From the NCBI RefSeq assembly GCF_014595955.1, contig NZ_JABVCF010000004.1:310001-374000 (forward strand): a DNA stretch of 64,000 nt, written 5' to 3'. A program made the position numbers and the translations under genes. How positions within the stretch are numbered: the first letter of the stretch is position 1; each line of letters begins with the position of its first letter. The notes beneath the pieces are model-generated. The model was not told the DNA's origin and searched no databases. It was given only the letters and a program-made list of their open reading frames with translations. Below, one piece after another: positions 8,927-23,504 of this stretch. This DNA is from Pseudaminobacter soli (ex Zhang et al. 2022). GTDB lineage: Bacteria; Pseudomonadota; Alphaproteobacteria; Rhizobiales; Rhizobiaceae.

Positions 8927-9931
8927 TCACACGAACAGACCGACGGCGGCGTAGGTCAGACCAGAGATGAGCGCCGTCGCGGGGATGGTGACCACCCAGG
9001 CGATAACGATGTTTCCGGCAATGCCCCAGCGCACCGCGGACACGCGCCGGGCCGCACCGACGCCGATGATTGCGCCGGTGATCGTATGCGTGGTCGACAC
9101 CGGGATGCCAAGGTAGGTCGCGGCGAACAGCGTGATCGCCCCGCCGGTCTCGGCGCAAAAACCCTGCATCGGGTTGAGCCGGGTGATCTTCGAACCCATC
9201 GTATGAACGATGCGCCAGCCGCCGAACAACGTGCCGAGTGCGAGAGCCGCCTGGCAGGTGATCACAACCCAGAAGGGAACGTAGAACTCGCTGCCGAGAA
9301 GGCCTTGCGAATAGAGCAGCACGGCGATGATGCCCATCGTCTTCTGCGCGTCGTTGCCGCCATGCCCCAGCGAATAGAGCGACGCAGATACGAACTGCAG
9401 CCACCTGAAGGTGCTGTCGACGGCAAAGGGCGTCTGCCGCACGAAGATCCAGGACACCACGAGCACCAGCAACAGCGCGAGGATAAATCCCGTGAGCGGA
9501 GATAGAACGATTGCCGCTGTCGTCTTGATCAGGCCCGACCAGACGATCGCGTCGAAGCCTGCCTTGGCGACGCCGCCTCCCACCAGACCGCCGATCAGCG
9601 CGTGCGAACTGCTTGAAGGAATGCCGTAGAACCAGGTGATGATGTTCCAGGAGATGGCGCCGACCAGCGCGCCGAAAACCACGCGCGCGTCGGTGACAGT
9701 GGCATCGACGATGCCCTTCCCGAGCGTCTCCGCCACGTGAAGGCCGAAAAACATGAAGGCGATGAAGTTGAAGAAAGCGGCCCAGAAGACGGCGTATTGC
9801 GGCCGCAGCACTCGGGTCGACACGATGGTGGCGATCGAATTCGCCGCATCGTGCAGGCCGTTCAGAAAGTCGAAGAAAAGCGCGACGGCAATCAGAGCAG
9901 CAAGAACTGGGAAGGCGAGCGCGGCATCCAT
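8927..9931 (-). CDS. pit: Low-affinity inorganic phosphate transporter (Pit family)
   Basis: Integral membrane phosphate/metal-phosphate transporter of the Pit family. The 334-aa protein has the duplicated family signatures: FDFLNGLHDAANSIATIVSTRVL near the N terminus and GHGGNDAQKTMGIIAVLL in the second half, with about ten hydrophobic helices. It follows the DUF47 gene by 17 bp, the classic orfA-pit arrangement of Sinorhizobium, where the pair forms the low-affinity phosphate uptake route used when phosphate is plentiful. The ATG at 9931 is the only good start. I see no pho box in the short gaps around it. Confidence 0.93.
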   Translation of the reverse strand: MDAALAFPVLAALIAVALFFDFLNGLHDAANSIATIVSTRVLRPQYAVFWAAFFNFIAFMFFGLHVAETLGKGIVDATVTDARVVFGALVGAISWNIITWFYGIPSSSSHALIGGLVGGGVAKAGFDAIVWSGLIKTTAAIVLSPLTGFILALLLVLVVSWIFVRQTPFAVDSTFRWLQFVSASLYSLGHGGNDAQKTMGIIAVLLYSQGLLGSEFYVPFWVVITCQAALALGTLFGGWRIVHTMGSKITRLNPMQGFCAETGGAITLFAATYLGIPVSTTHTITGAIIGVGAARRVSAVRWGIAGNIVIAWVVTIPATALISGLTYAAVGLFV

Positions 9932-9948
9932 CGGGCTATCAGGCTCGT

Positions 9949-10593
9949 CTACACGTTCTCGACCACGATGCCGCTGATCTCGTTGGCGACATCCTCCAGG
10001 CGGTCGACGACCTTCTCGAGCTGACCATAGATCTCGCTGCCGATGATGAAGGCCATACTATCGGACTGGCCGTGCCTGCGAAAGAGCTCCTTGAGGCCAT
10101 CCTGGTGAAGCTCGTCGGCGCGGCCCTCGACCTTTGTAACCTCGCGCGCGAGGTCCTGCAGCCGCCCGGCGTTGGCGCTGAGCTTCTTGAGCAGCGGAAT
10201 AGCCTCTGCGGTGAGCCTGGCCGCCTGGACGATGACGGCCCCCATCTCCTGCATCCTCGGCTCGAAGGAGCGCTGCTCGAACAGAGTGACGGCCTTGACA
10301 GTCTTGTTCATCGTATCAATCGCGTCGTCCAGCGACTCGATGAGATCCTTGATGTCGCCGCGGTCGAAAGGCGTGATGAAGCTGCGGTGAACCCCGTCCA
10401 TGACCTTGCGGGTGATCTCGTCGGCCTGGTCTTCCAGTTCGATGATGGTGCGGCAATGCTTCTCGACTTCGTCGCCGCCTTTCAGCAACTGCTCAAGCGC
10501 CTCGGCCGCCTGCACGAGGACACTGACGTGGGCTTCAAAGAGATCGAAGAAGCGGTCCTCCCGCGGCAGCAGCGCCCTGAACCAGCCTAGCAT
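9949..10593 (-). CDS. DUF47 family Pit-accessory protein
   Basis: A 214-aa PhoU-like helical protein of the DUF47 family, encoded just upstream of pit and probably co-transcribed with it. Sequence begins MLGWFRALLPREDRFFDLFE and includes the diagnostic CRTIIELEDQADEITRKVMDGVHRSFITPFDRGDIKDLI block, followed by VEGRADELHQDG. DUF47 proteins are thought to regulate or assist Pit transporters; the mechanism is not established. The open frame extends further upstream, but homologous N termini start at the ATG at 10593, which has GAGAGGGG before it. Confidence 0.9.
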   Translation of the reverse strand: MLGWFRALLPREDRFFDLFEAHVSVLVQAAEALEQLLKGGDEVEKHCRTIIELEDQADEITRKVMDGVHRSFITPFDRGDIKDLIESLDDAIDTMNKTVKAVTLFEQRSFEPRMQEMGAVIVQAARLTAEAIPLLKKLSANAGRLQDLAREVTKVEGRADELHQDGLKELFRRHGQSDSMAFIIGSEIYGQLEKVVDRLEDVANEISGIVVENV

Positions 10594-10893
10594 GAGCCGC
10601 CCCTCTCCGTTGCAAGAGTATCCTGACCGGGAAGCCCACTTGGCCGGGCTTCTCAGGATCGAATTCCGAGAGCCCGCGCAGTCTTGTCCCCGCACCATAA
10701 ATAACGGCATTTGCTTAGCCGGCAAGCTAGCCAAGCGGAGTGCTGTGGCCGTGCACGGAATCTTTGGGCGGGGTGACGCGGTTCAGACAGCTGACGATCT
10801 CCCCCGTCGATCGGGGGAGAGGTGTCGCGGCGAAGCCGCGACGGAGAGGGGGGCGAAAGCCACGTTCGACGCGACGGGGCGCCGCGTCGCTCC
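10594..10893. other. Intergenic region between DUF47 gene and pyc
   Basis: This 300-bp gap lies upstream of the DUF47-pit pair and downstream of pyc, both on the minus strand. It must hold the DUF47-pit promoter. The only clear structure is the palindromic element at 10798-10853, which could also act as a transcript end for pyc. No open frame here looks real. Confidence 0.6.
10798..10853. repeat. Two-hairpin palindromic intergenic element
   Basis: Two perfect stems lie side by side: TCTCCCCC-N7-GGGGGAGA (10798-10820) and GTCGCGGC-gaa-GCCGCGAC (10824-10842), ending in GGAGAGGGGGG. The layout equals the elements at 55374-55430 and 55457-55512. It sits just after the pyc stop and may end or protect that transcript. 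Confidence 0.75.
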
Positions 10894-14355
<3,462 letters not shown>

Positions 14356-14531
14356 TCAGGCGCTCCAAACGGCAGGATGACTGACAGGCTCCTGTAGCGG
14401 AAACATTGTGCAGTGCAAACAGAAATGGCGCATCCCGAAGCCCACCGGAAGCTTGGGTACGGCGTCGACTTGACGCTGCGTGCGCCATCGTGGATGCCAT
14501 GACCGCACACGATCACCGAAGAGGTTGGGGA

Positions 14532-15824
14532 ATGTCAGCCATATTCGCTCGTCTGGTCGCCTGGGTCGGGGCGGTTCTGGTCTTCGTCCGCAAAAAGGAC
14601 AGCCGCGGCCTGAAGCAGGCGCAGGGGACCGAGCCGGAGATCCCGAAGGCGAAGGTGCAGGGACTGCCCACGCTCAAGATGCCGACGGCGAAGGGTTGGG
14701 CCGGAGACCACAAGCCGGTCGCAGCGCCGGGGCTCAAGGTGAACGCTTTCGCGCGGGGCCTGAAGCATCCGCGCTGGCTCTACGTGCTTCCCGGCGGCGA
14801 CGTGCTCGCGGCCGAGGCGCTGAGCGTGCCCGGCGGCATCAACAACCTCTTCGACTACGCCATGGTCAGCACGATGAGGCGCGCTGCGGCGATCGGCGAC
14901 AGCCCCAACCGCATCACGCTCCTGCGCGATGCCGACGGCGATGGCGTCGCCGAGGTGCGCGAGACCTTTCTGGAGGGGCTGAACCAGCCCTTCGGCATGA
15001 CGCTTCTCGGCGACACCTTTTACGTCGGCAACACCGATGCGCTGGTTGCCTTCGCCTTCACCGCTGGGCAGACGCGGATAACGGCGTCGGGGAAGAAGCT
15101 CGCCCCGTTCAAGCCGGCCGGGCACTGGACCCGCAGCCTGCTGCCCAGCCCGGACGGCCGGAAGATCTATGTCGGCGTGGGCTCGCTCTCCAATATCGGT
15201 GACAACGGCATGGAGGCGGAGGAAGGCCGCGCCGCGATCCACGAATACGACGTCGAGACCGGCAGGACCCGCATCTTCGCTTCGGGGCTGCGCAACCCGG
15301 TGGGGCTCGCCTGGGAGCCGAGCACCGGTGAGCTCTGGACCGTCGTCAACGAGCGCGACGCGCTCGGCGACGAGACCCCGCCGGACTATCTGACCTCGGT
15401 GCGCGACGGCGGCTTCTATGGTTGGCCCTACTGCTATTGGGAGCAGACGGTGGACGACCGCGTTCCCCAGAGGCCGGAGATGGTGGCCAAGGCGATCCGC
15501 CCCGACTATGCGCTGGGCGGCCACACCGCCTCGCTCGGCCTCTGCTGGATGCCTGCAGGCACCCTGCCCGGCTTCCCGGACGGCATGGTGATCGGCCAGC
15601 ACGGCTCCTGGAACCGCAGCACGCTGAGCGGCTACAAGGTCGTCTTCGTGCCCTTCGAGAACGGTCGGCCGTCCGGCCCGATGCGCGACATCCTCAGCGG
15701 CTTCCTGTCCCCGGACGAACGCTTTTCTTATGGCCGCCCCGTCGGCGTCACGATCGGCCCGGACGGCTCGCTGCTGGTCGCGGACGATGTCGGCGACGTA
15801 ATCTGGCGGGTAACGGCCGCATAG
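14532..15824 (+). CDS. PQQ-dependent sugar dehydrogenase family protein (sorbosone dehydrogenase-like)
   Basis: A 430-aa beta-propeller protein of the glucose/sorbosone dehydrogenase family. An N-terminal hydrophobic segment (IFARLVAWVGAVLVFV) followed by RKK suggests a membrane anchor with the propeller in the periplasm. Family features include the LKHPRWLYVLPGGDVLAAE start of the propeller, PNRITLLRDADGDG, and the GSWNRS and DGSLLVADD blades. Such enzymes oxidise aldoses or sorbosone with PQQ; the substrate here is unknown and no PQQ synthesis genes are in the window. The frame opens earlier at 14406, but the ATG at 14532 starts the membrane anchor cleanly and follows a purine-rich run. Confidence 0.82.
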   Translation: MSAIFARLVAWVGAVLVFVRKKDSRGLKQAQGTEPEIPKAKVQGLPTLKMPTAKGWAGDHKPVAAPGLKVNAFARGLKHPRWLYVLPGGDVLAAEALSVPGGINNLFDYAMVSTMRRAAAIGDSPNRITLLRDADGDGVAEVRETFLEGLNQPFGMTLLGDTFYVGNTDALVAFAFTAGQTRITASGKKLAPFKPAGHWTRSLLPSPDGRKIYVGVGSLSNIGDNGMEAEEGRAAIHEYDVETGRTRIFASGLRNPVGLAWEPSTGELWTVVNERDALGDETPPDYLTSVRDGGFYGWPYCYWEQTVDDRVPQRPEMVAKAIRPDYALGGHTASLGLCWMPAGTLPGFPDGMVIGQHGSWNRSTLSGYKVVFVPFENGRPSGPMRDILSGFLSPDERFSYGRPVGVTIGPDGSLLVADDVGDVIWRVTAA

Positions 15825-15867
15825 ATTCTGACTGCCGCGTCGAGGCGGCCAAGTTCGAGGAGGACAG

Positions 15868-16236
15868 ATGCTCTACGCTATTTTGGCCTACCATGTGGAA
15901 GGCGTGGTCCTTTCTTGGTCCGAGCAAGAGAGGCAGGCGCTGATGAGCGAGCTCAACAAGGTGCATGACGGCCTCAAGGAGGCTGGCAAGCTTGGACCCG
16001 CGGCGCGGCTCGATCCCACCGCCACGGCGTGCACGCTGCGTGAAGGCGTGGTCACCGACGGGCCGTTCGCCGAGACCAAGGAGCAACTACTCGGCCTCTA
16101 CGTGGTGGATTGTTCCACGCGCGAGGAGGCAGTTGCCGCCGCACGTGACCTGCAGCGCGTCAATAAGACGGCTGTATACGAGATCCGGCCGATATCGTTG
16201 TATGTGCCGGGGGTGGCTGTTTCGGGCGGCGAATAG
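15868..16236 (+). CDS. YciI/DGPF domain protein
   Basis: A 122-aa protein of the YCII-related (DGPFAETKE) family. The hallmark GVVTDGPFAETKEQLLGLYVVD lies in the middle, after MLYAILAYH. Members are small ferredoxin-like-fold proteins, often encoded next to ECF sigma factors, but none is present here; it lies 43 bp downstream of the sugar dehydrogenase on the same strand. The ribosome site is GAGGAGG, seven bases before the ATG. Function is not established. Confidence 0.78.
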   Translation: MLYAILAYHVEGVVLSWSEQERQALMSELNKVHDGLKEAGKLGPAARLDPTATACTLREGVVTDGPFAETKEQLLGLYVVDCSTREEAVAAARDLQRVNKTAVYEIRPISLYVPGVAVSGGE

Positions 16237-16348
16237 CCAGAATGACATGGGACGAGAACCAGGTTGTCTCGGTCCTTTTCTTTCGCTCGAGCGAAGCGGA
16301 AGGCGCGTGCTGCCACCCGATTATCGCTTTGGCCAATACGCTATCGAC

Positions 16349-16381
16349 AAACAAAATGCCCGGCGCGCAGGCGCCGGGCAT
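16349..16381 (-). terminator. Rho-independent terminator of the liv operon
   Basis: On the minus strand, a perfect 11-bp stem (ATGCCCGGCGC/GCGCCGGGCAT) with a 4-nt loop is followed by TTTTGTTTG. It begins 22 bp after the livK stop codon and is the strongest intrinsic terminator in the window. Confidence 0.9.
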
Positions 16382-16402
16382 TCGTAGGTTCCGATAGTAC
16401 GA

Positions 16403-17521
16403 TTACTGCTGCTGGGCGTAGGTGTACTTGCCGTCTTCGCCCTTCTTCCACTCGTACATCACATAGCCCGGAAGCTTTGGATCGCCCTTCTCATCATAAG
16501 CGATGTCGCCGAGGGCGGTCTTGAACGGACCCTTTTCCTTCAGAGCCTTGGCCACTTCCTGCGGGTCGGTGGAGCCGGCTGCCTTGGCAGCGTCGGCGAT
16601 CACCTGCATCGCAGCATAGGAGTAGAGCGTGTAGGCCTCCGGCTCAAAGCCCTGGGCACGGAACTTCTCAACAAGCTCCTTATTCTCAGGGTTCAGGCGC
16701 GGATCGGGACCGAAGGTGTTGAGGGTGCCCGCAACTGCATCGCCGGCGATCGCGGCCAGTTCGTTGGAGACGATGCCGTCGCCCGAAACCAGCGTCGCCT
16801 TCAGGCCCTGGTCGGCCGACTGCCGGATGATGAGGCCGGCTTCGGTATGGAGGCCGCCCCAGTAGATGATGGATACGCCGGCTTCCTTCATCTTGGCGAT
16901 CAGGGCCGAGAAGTCCTTGTCGCCAACGTTCACGCCTTCATAGATCACTTCGTTGACGCCGGCTGCGTTCATCGCCTTCTTGGTCTCGTCGGCGAGGCCC
17001 TGGCCGTAAGGCGTCTTGTCGTGGATGATGGCGATCTTGCGGTCCTTGAACTTGTCGGCGAGATAGGCGCCGGCGATGCCGCCCTGCTGGTCATCGCGGC
17101 CGCAGGTGCGGAACACGTTCCACAGGCCGCGCTCGGTGAACTGCGGGTTGGTCGCCGCCGGGGTCACTTCCAGAATGCCGTTCTCGGCGTAAACTTCCGA
17201 GGCCGGGATCGACACGCCCGAGTTGAAGTGGCCGACGACGAACTTGACGCCATCGGCGACGAACTTGTTGGCGACCGAGATGCCCTGCTTCGGATCGGAC
17301 ACGTCGTCGCCGACCACCAGCTTGATCTGCTCGCCATTGATGCCGCCCGCCGCATTGATGTCGGCAACAGCCTGTTCGGCGCCCTTCTGCAGTTGCGCTC
17401 CGAAGGCTGCGTTGGGGCCGGTGATCGGTCCGGCCACGGCGATGACAATATCCGCCCAGGCGCTGCCGCTGAACGCGACCAGCGCGGTCAGGGCAACCGC
17501 GGACAGAAGAGATTTCTTCAT
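16403..17521 (-). CDS. livK: Branched-chain amino-acid ABC transporter, substrate-binding protein
   Basis: Periplasmic binding protein (372 aa) of the Leu/Ile/Val family. A signal peptide ([23 protein letters not shown]) precedes the mature start [18 protein letters not shown]. The family blocks [35 protein letters not shown], a disulfide-type [10 protein letters not shown] and [17 protein letters not shown] are all present. It is last in the order livH-livM-livG-livF-DUF6867-livK and is followed by a strong terminator. The exact amino-acid range is not readable from sequence; in rhizobia, Bra/Liv systems take a broad set of amino acids. Confidence 0.93.
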   Translation of the reverse strand: MKKSLLSAVALTALVAFSGSAWADIVIAVAGPITGPNAAFGAQLQKGAEQAVADINAAGGINGEQIKLVVGDDVSDPKQGISVANKFVADGVKFVVGHFNSGVSIPASEVYAENGILEVTPAATNPQFTERGLWNVFRTCGRDDQQGGIAGAYLADKFKDRKIAIIHDKTPYGQGLADETKKAMNAAGVNEVIYEGVNVGDKDFSALIAKMKEAGVSIIYWGGLHTEAGLIIRQSADQGLKATLVSGDGIVSNELAAIAGDAVAGTLNTFGPDPRLNPENKELVEKFRAQGFEPEAYTLYSYAAMQVIADAAKAAGSTDPQEVAKALKEKGPFKTALGDIAYDEKGDPKLPGYVMYEWKKGEDGKYTYAQQQ

Positions 17522-17662
17522 TGATACGCTCCCATTACCGGGCGGGCCCTGGATGAATACTTGTCTGTCATGCGACGCCCACCCTTATCGCAGAACAGCC
17601 AGTTTGCCGATTTTCAGGCACTTGTCACGCCGTTTCATCCCGATCCGGCGAGATCGATTGGC

Positions 17663-18010
17663 TCAGCTTTTTGTCTTCCAGCCGAGCGCGGAAGTCCTTT
17701 CGTATAGCCAGTGATACTGCGTCACCATTTGGTTCGTGCGGGTGTAGCGATAGCCAAGCAGGCCGAAGATGAGCAGGATGACGGTATCGACGATGTAGTA
17801 CTGCGCCGAGAACATGGTTCCCTCGAACAGCGCATGGTGGATGAAGCGCACCGCCAACCCGAGCAGCAGGAGATAGACGACCAGAGCCGATACCGGCCGC
17901 CAGGTCTGCGCACAGGCGCGGCCAGTCATCCAGGCCGCCCAGCCACCCAGGAGGCAGGTAACGAAAAGGAATTGCCAGATATTGGCTTCTTCATAAAGGA
18001 TGCCGTGCAT
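17663..18010 (-). CDS. DUF6867 family small membrane protein of the liv operon
   Basis: A 115-aa protein with three to four hydrophobic helices (WQFLFVTCLLGGWAAWM, ALVVYLLLLGLAVRFIHH, YYIVDTVILLIFGLLGY) and a C-terminal motif RTNQMVTQYHWLYERT. It matches the DUF6867 proteins that Rhizobiales encode inside branched-chain amino-acid transporter operons. It lies 15 bp after livF and about 140 bp before livK. The operon position suggests a role in the transporter, but no function is known and nothing in the sequence defines one. Confidence 0.8.
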   Translation of the reverse strand: MHGILYEEANIWQFLFVTCLLGGWAAWMTGRACAQTWRPVSALVVYLLLLGLAVRFIHHALFEGTMFSAQYYIVDTVILLIFGLLGYRYTRTNQMVTQYHWLYERTSALGWKTKS

Positions 18011-18025
18011 GATGCTACTCCCGTC

Positions 18026-18754
18026 TCAGTGCCGGCCGCCTTCCAGATAGGCGGCGCGCACCTCCGGATTGGCGAGAAGCTCCTTGCCGGTGCCGCTCAT
18101 CGTTACGTTGCCGTTGACCATAACGTAGCCACGAGTCGCCAGCTTCAGCGCGCCGAAGGCGTTCTGCTCGACCAGGAACACGGTCAGCCCCTGCTTCTCG
18201 TTGAGCTCGCGTATGGCATCGAAGATCTGCTTGACGATCAGTGGCGCCAGACCGAGCGACGGTTCGTCGAGAAGCAGCAGCTTTGGCCGGGCCATCAGCG
18301 CGCGGGCGATCGACAGCATCTGCTGCTCGCCGCCCGACAGCGTGCCGCCCCGCTGCGACAGACGCTCCTTGAGCCGCGGGAACAGTTGGAAGACCTTCTC
18401 GGCGTCCTCATCGAAATGTTTGAGGTTGTCGAGGCTGGCGCCCATCTGCAGGTTTTCGAGCACAGTCATGCGCGGGAAGATGCGCCTGCCTTCCGGAGAC
18501 TGGGCTATGCGCAGCCGGGCGATCTCATGCGTAGGCAGGCTTGTGATGTCGTTGCCGCCGAAGGTGATTGTTCCGGTGCGCGCGCGGGGCGCACCGAAGA
18601 TCGTCATCATCAGCGTCGACTTCCCGGCACCGTTGGCGCCGATCAGGGCGACGATCTCGCCTTCGTTGACGGCGACATTGACGCCGTTCAGCGCGCGGAT
18701 ATTGCCGTAGTAGGTCTCGACACCCCTGACGTCGAGCAAGGCTCTCGAGGCCAT
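18026..18754 (-). CDS. livF: Branched-chain amino-acid ABC transporter, ATPase LivF
   Basis: ATPase subunit of 242 aa. It has Walker A GANGAGKSTLM, signature TLSGGEQQMLSIARAL, Walker B KLLLLDEPSLGLAP and the switch His in VFLVEQNAF (Gln in the usual LivF fashion). GGAGGT lies ten bases before the ATG. The start overlaps the livG stop as TAATG, which indicates translational coupling. It pairs with LivG on the cytoplasmic face of LivHM. Confidence 0.95.
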   Translation of the reverse strand: MASRALLDVRGVETYYGNIRALNGVNVAVNEGEIVALIGANGAGKSTLMMTIFGAPRARTGTITFGGNDITSLPTHEIARLRIAQSPEGRRIFPRMTVLENLQMGASLDNLKHFDEDAEKVFQLFPRLKERLSQRGGTLSGGEQQMLSIARALMARPKLLLLDEPSLGLAPLIVKQIFDAIRELNEKQGLTVFLVEQNAFGALKLATRGYVMVNGNVTMSGTGKELLANPEVRAAYLEGGRH

Positions 18755-19835
18755 TATTCCCCACCTCCGCGCTTGTCGTCCGGCTGGCCGGAAATCCCGG
18801 CCGCCCTGTCCCTGGCCTCTCGCTCCTCGATCCGTTCGGCTTTCGAAGCTCCACGCATCACGGAAACGCGCTCTTCGTCGTCGCTATGCGCGATCGTGTC
18901 GGTGACGGGGCCCGCCAGCATCGACGCCGAATCGGGGGGGCCATGGTCGCGGTCAGGCTCGGCATCAAGCTCCTCGATGACGCGATCGTCGCCGACTTCG
19001 GTGAGCACCTCGACGATCTCCTCGTCTTCGACGCCAAGATAGGCGGCGATGACCTTGGGATCGCTCTTCACGGAAGTGGGATCGCCATCCGAGATCTTGC
19101 GGCCATATTCGAGCACGACGACATGGTCGGAGATCTCCATCACCACCGACATGTCGTGCTCGATGAGCAGGATCGAGGTGCCGGTATGGTCCTTGATGTC
19201 GTTGAGCAGCGCGTTGAGCGCATGCGACTCACGGGGGTTGAGGCCCGCGGCCGGCTCGTCCAGGCAGAGCAGTTCCGGTCCGGTGCACATCGCCCGGGCG
19301 ATCTCCAGCCGGCGCTGCGCGCCATAGGGAAGGTCGCCGGCGGGATCGTCGGCGCGGTCAATGAGGTCGGCCTTCTCCAGCCAGAACTTCGCAAGGTCGA
19401 TCGCCTCGGCGGAGGCCCGCCTGTAACCGCCGATGCCAACGAGGCCAAGGATGGTGTAGCCCGACGCCTTCATCAGCTTGTTGTGCTGGGCGACCAGAAG
19501 GTTTTCCAGCAGGGTCATGCCCGAGAACAGGCGGATGTTCTGGAAGGTGCGCGCCACCCGGGCGCGCGCCGTGATCTCATGGCCGGGCAGGCGCTCCAGG
19601 AGATAGGCCGACCCGTCGCGCCTTGCCATCGTGATCATGCCTTCGGTCGGCTTGTAGAAGCCGGTGATGCAGTTGAACACAGTGGTCTTGCCGGCGCCGT
19701 TCGGGCCGATCAGCGCGGTGATGTCGCCGCGGCGGGCCTCGAACGACAGATCGCCGATGGCGACCAGGCCGCCGAACTTCATCGAGAGGTGTTCGACCTT
19801 CAGGATCGGGTCGGGCATCGGAACTGTGTACTCCA

Positions 19836-19836
<1 letters not shown>
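18754..19836 (-). CDS. livG: Branched-chain amino-acid ABC transporter, ATPase LivG with C-terminal extension
   Basis: ATPase subunit with Walker A IGPNGAGKTTVFN, signature LPYGAQRRLEIARAM, Walker B LLCLDEPAAGLNP and the LIEHDMSVVM switch His. LivG proteins usually end soon after the AAYLG motif; this one is 360 aa and carries about 80 more residues that are acidic and then charged (from VLTEVGDD to the end) with no recognised domain. The start is ATG at 19836, overlapping the livM stop as TGATG. An open frame continues upstream through livM in another frame and is a shadow. The tail is a curiosity that I cannot explain. Confidence 0.93.
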
Positions 19837-21227
<1,391 letters not shown>

Positions 21228-21230
21228 GGG

Positions 21231-22133
<903 letters not shown>

Positions 22134-22457
22134 TGAATCTCCATTCCCCTGGAGGTCGTCCTTAATGGCGCCTCCTTTTCATTGTTAGCCGAGCAGCATG
22201 GCACGGATCCGGGACTGACGATCAGTACCCTTCCGTTCCCATCATTCAGGCGTCCCATTTCGCCTGAATGCCGCGGCAGCCCCCTGGACCAGCGCGGACC
22301 GTAGCATTGGCATATCGCAATGTCCGCGATGAATCGAGGCTGTTTTAGCGGTTGCCTCGCATGAAATGTGACAATCTTGCGAAATACTGGTGGGTTGTTG
22401 CGCGTATGCGGCCCTCCCTCGCCGTCCGGTGCGTAGCGTGTCGAAGCTTCCTATGCG
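22134..22457. other. Intergenic region upstream of livH
   Basis: This 324-bp gap separates livH from the 3' end of the hydroxyproline epimerase gene, both on the minus strand. It must carry the livH promoter and leader. The only notable structure is the inverted repeat at 22243-22270. I see no gene and no strong intrinsic terminator for the upstream operon. Confidence 0.6.
22243..22270. promoter_or_regulatory. Inverted repeat in the livH leader region
   Basis: CATTCAGGCG (22243-22252) and CGCCTGAATG (22261-22270) form a perfect 10-bp inverted repeat with an 8-nt spacer, 110-137 bp upstream of the livH ATG. No T-run follows in either direction, so an operator or leader hairpin is more likely than a terminator. 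Confidence 0.45.
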
Positions 22458-23459
22458 TCACTTCACGAGGAAGCCGTGAGCGAACGGATCGCGGTCGTCG
22501 ATGAAGATCGTGTTCAAGCCGGTCATGCGCGCCCATCCTCCGATCGAGGGGACGATCGCAGGCTCTCCCGCCATTTCCACCTCGCGCTCGACGCGCCCGC
22601 GGAAGAGCGAGCCGATGATCGACTCGTGGACGAAGGCCTCGCCCGCCTTCAGACGTCCCTTTGCGTGCAACTGCGCCATGCGCGCCGAGGTGCCTGTCCC
22701 GCAAGGCGAGCGATCGATCGCCTTGTCGCCGTAGAACACGGCGTTGCGCGCATCGGCCTCTTCGTTCGTCGGCGCGCCGGTCCAGAGTATGTGGCTCAGG
22801 CGATTGATGCCCGGATTTTCCGGGTGGACGAACGAGTACTTCTCGTTGAGCCGCTGCCTGACAATTGGGCTCCAGGCGATCAGGTCGCCGGCCGAGTGGT
22901 CGGCCATGTCGCGAAAATTCTTCTGAGGCTCGACGATGGCGTAGAAATTGCCCCCATAGGCGACGTCGACGACGATTTCACCCAGTGTCGGGCATTCGAC
23001 CGTCAGTCCTTCCGCATAGAGGAAGGAGGGGACGTTGGTGATCCGCACCTCCTCGACATATTCGCCTTCCTGCCGGTACTCGGCGATGACGAGTCCGGCC
23101 GGGGTGTCGAGCCTGAGCACGCCGGGGGTCTTCGGCTTCACCAGCCCGTGCTCGATCGCCATGGTCACCGTGCCGATGGTGCCGTGGCCGCACATGGGCA
23201 GGCAGCCGGAGGTCTCGATGAAGAGGATGGCGATGTCGCAGTCCGGCCGCGTTGGCGGATAGAGGATCGAGCCGGACATCACGTCGTGGCCGCGCGGCTC
23301 GAACATCAGACCGGTGCGGATCCAGTCGTACTCGGCGAGGAAGTGTGCCCGCCGTTCCATCATAGTTGCACCCTGAAGCACCGGCCCGCCGCCCGCCACC
23401 AAGCGCACCGGGTTTCCGCAGGTATGGCCGTCGATGCAGAAGAAGGAATGGCGGGACAT
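22458..23459 (-). CDS. hypRE: 4-hydroxyproline 2-epimerase
   Basis: Cofactor-free epimerase of the proline racemase family (333 aa) that converts trans-4-hydroxy-L-proline to cis-4-hydroxy-D-proline. The N terminus HSFFCIDGHTCGNPVRLVAGGGP is typical of hydroxyproline epimerases. The two catalytic cysteines are visible in LPMCGHGTIG and DRSPCGTGT; the second is Cys rather than Thr, which excludes the dehydratase branch. It is encoded 45 bp after the D-hydroxyproline dehydrogenase gene, in the order hypD-hypO-hypRE. GGAGGT precedes the ATG. Confidence 0.93.
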   Translation of the reverse strand: MSRHSFFCIDGHTCGNPVRLVAGGGPVLQGATMMERRAHFLAEYDWIRTGLMFEPRGHDVMSGSILYPPTRPDCDIAILFIETSGCLPMCGHGTIGTVTMAIEHGLVKPKTPGVLRLDTPAGLVIAEYRQEGEYVEEVRITNVPSFLYAEGLTVECPTLGEIVVDVAYGGNFYAIVEPQKNFRDMADHSAGDLIAWSPIVRQRLNEKYSFVHPENPGINRLSHILWTGAPTNEEADARNAVFYGDKAIDRSPCGTGTSARMAQLHAKGRLKAGEAFVHESIIGSLFRGRVEREVEMAGEPAIVPSIGGWARMTGLNTIFIDDRDPFAHGFLVK

Positions 23460-23504
23460 TTCTATTGGACCTCCCAGACAGTCACAGCCATTGCGAGATG
23501 ACCG

